From: Clostridia bacterium
GTDB lineage: Bacteria > Bacillota > Clostridia > UBA1381
Direction of reading: 5' to 3'
DNA length: 13,849 nucleotides
Assembly (NCBI GenBank): GCA_017521775.1
Contig: JAFXBO010000126.1
Coordinates: forward strand, 1 to 13,849
Shown here one piece after another: positions 13,574 to 13,849 of the stretch; within the stretch, counting starts at the first letter, position 1, and the number at the start of each line of letters is the position of its first letter. The translations under genes and the position numbers were made by a program. The notes under the pieces are model-generated. The model made no database searches. It had not been told where the DNA came from and saw only the letters and a program-made list of their open reading frames with translations.

Positions 13574-13849
13574 TTATAAGTTAATTTCCGTTCCACATTT
13601 TGGACAATAATATCCGTGCGAAATTTCAATAATATTATTTATTAAATAGTCAAAATCTTTTTCAATTCTATTTCTTGGAATATGTATATCGTCTTTCGGT
13701 GATTGCGATCTGTGCAAATAAAAATTTGGATAGTTCTTTTTTATACCAATAGTGAAATTTTGTTTGCTTGCTACTTCCGCATATTCGTCATAATGCAAAA
13801 CAGCAATCTCGCTATCTTTTAGGGTTTTAACCCCGCATAACAGGTAAAT
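13574..13849 (-). CDS. C-terminal part of a protein ending in a CPKCG zinc knuckle (partial)
   Basis: The frame is open from the stop at 13574 to the right edge of the window, 91 residues. The gene therefore starts outside; the TTG at 13798 is not a needed start and no ribosome-binding site marks it. Visible residues include LLCGVKTLKDSEIAVLH, a middle part with many aromatic and basic residues, and the C-terminal YYCPKCGTEINL. A CPxCG pair at the end of the protein suggests half of a zinc-binding site, the partner cysteines lying elsewhere in the chain or off-window. It is 24 bases upstream of the 431-residue gene on the same strand, so the three genes probably form one operon. Confidence 0.6.
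   Translation of the reverse strand: MYLLCGVKTLKDSEIAVLHYDEYAEVASKQNFTIGIKKNYPNFYLHRSQSPKDDIHIPRNRIEKDFDYLINNIIEISHGYYCPKCGTEINL

Overview
The window is AT-rich, with strong Shine-Dalgarno sites, sigma-A promoters and intrinsic terminators. It carries two endospore markers, the forespore sigma factor SigG and an alpha/beta-type small acid-soluble spore protein (SASP), plus an S-layer-homology (SLH) protein. Together these point to a Gram-positive, spore-forming member of the Clostridia, probably an uncultured gut-type lineage; genus cannot be told from the sequence.

Layout. (1) 1-442 has no gene: a strong terminator at 1-40, then about nine further stem-loops packed into 400 bases. (2) 443-1213 is sigG on the minus strand. 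(3) A divergent regulatory region (1214-1477) separates it from a plus-strand operon potA-potB-potC-potD (1478-5344), a complete spermidine/putrescine-type ABC importer. Three of its four genes start at TTG. (4) 5458-7194 is a secreted SLH protein with its own consensus promoter and strong terminator. (5) 7318-10523 is a tightly packed housekeeping operon: nusB, a diverged TsaD/Kae1-like gene, xseA, xseB and a YuiD-type divergent PAP2 membrane protein. Its genes overlap by 1-4 bases or are nearly contiguous. (6) 10687-10941 is a SASP gene whose last third does not look like a SASP. (7) 11066-11643 is a type II toxin-antitoxin pair (Phd/YefM antitoxin, RelE/ParE toxin) with its own promoter, operator-like repeats and terminator. 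(8) 11699-13849 is a minus-strand cassette of three genes encoding zinc-ribbon proteins, two of them membrane-anchored; the third runs off the right edge.

How the parts relate. The left part (443 to about 10846) looks like core chromosome: sporulation control, polyamine import, cell envelope, transcription antitermination and DNA repair. The right part (about 10847 onward) looks accessory. The SASP reading frame departs abruptly from its family at about 10847, followed by a terminator, a toxin-antitoxin module and uncharacterised zinc-ribbon/FxLYD-like membrane proteins. I read 10847 as a possible recombination boundary, but with no tools this stays an inference.

No tRNA, rRNA, CRISPR array, transposase or integrase was seen. 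Nothing in the window is clearly a new system. The best leads are the odd SASP tail, the zinc-ribbon membrane cassette and the palindrome cluster at the left edge.
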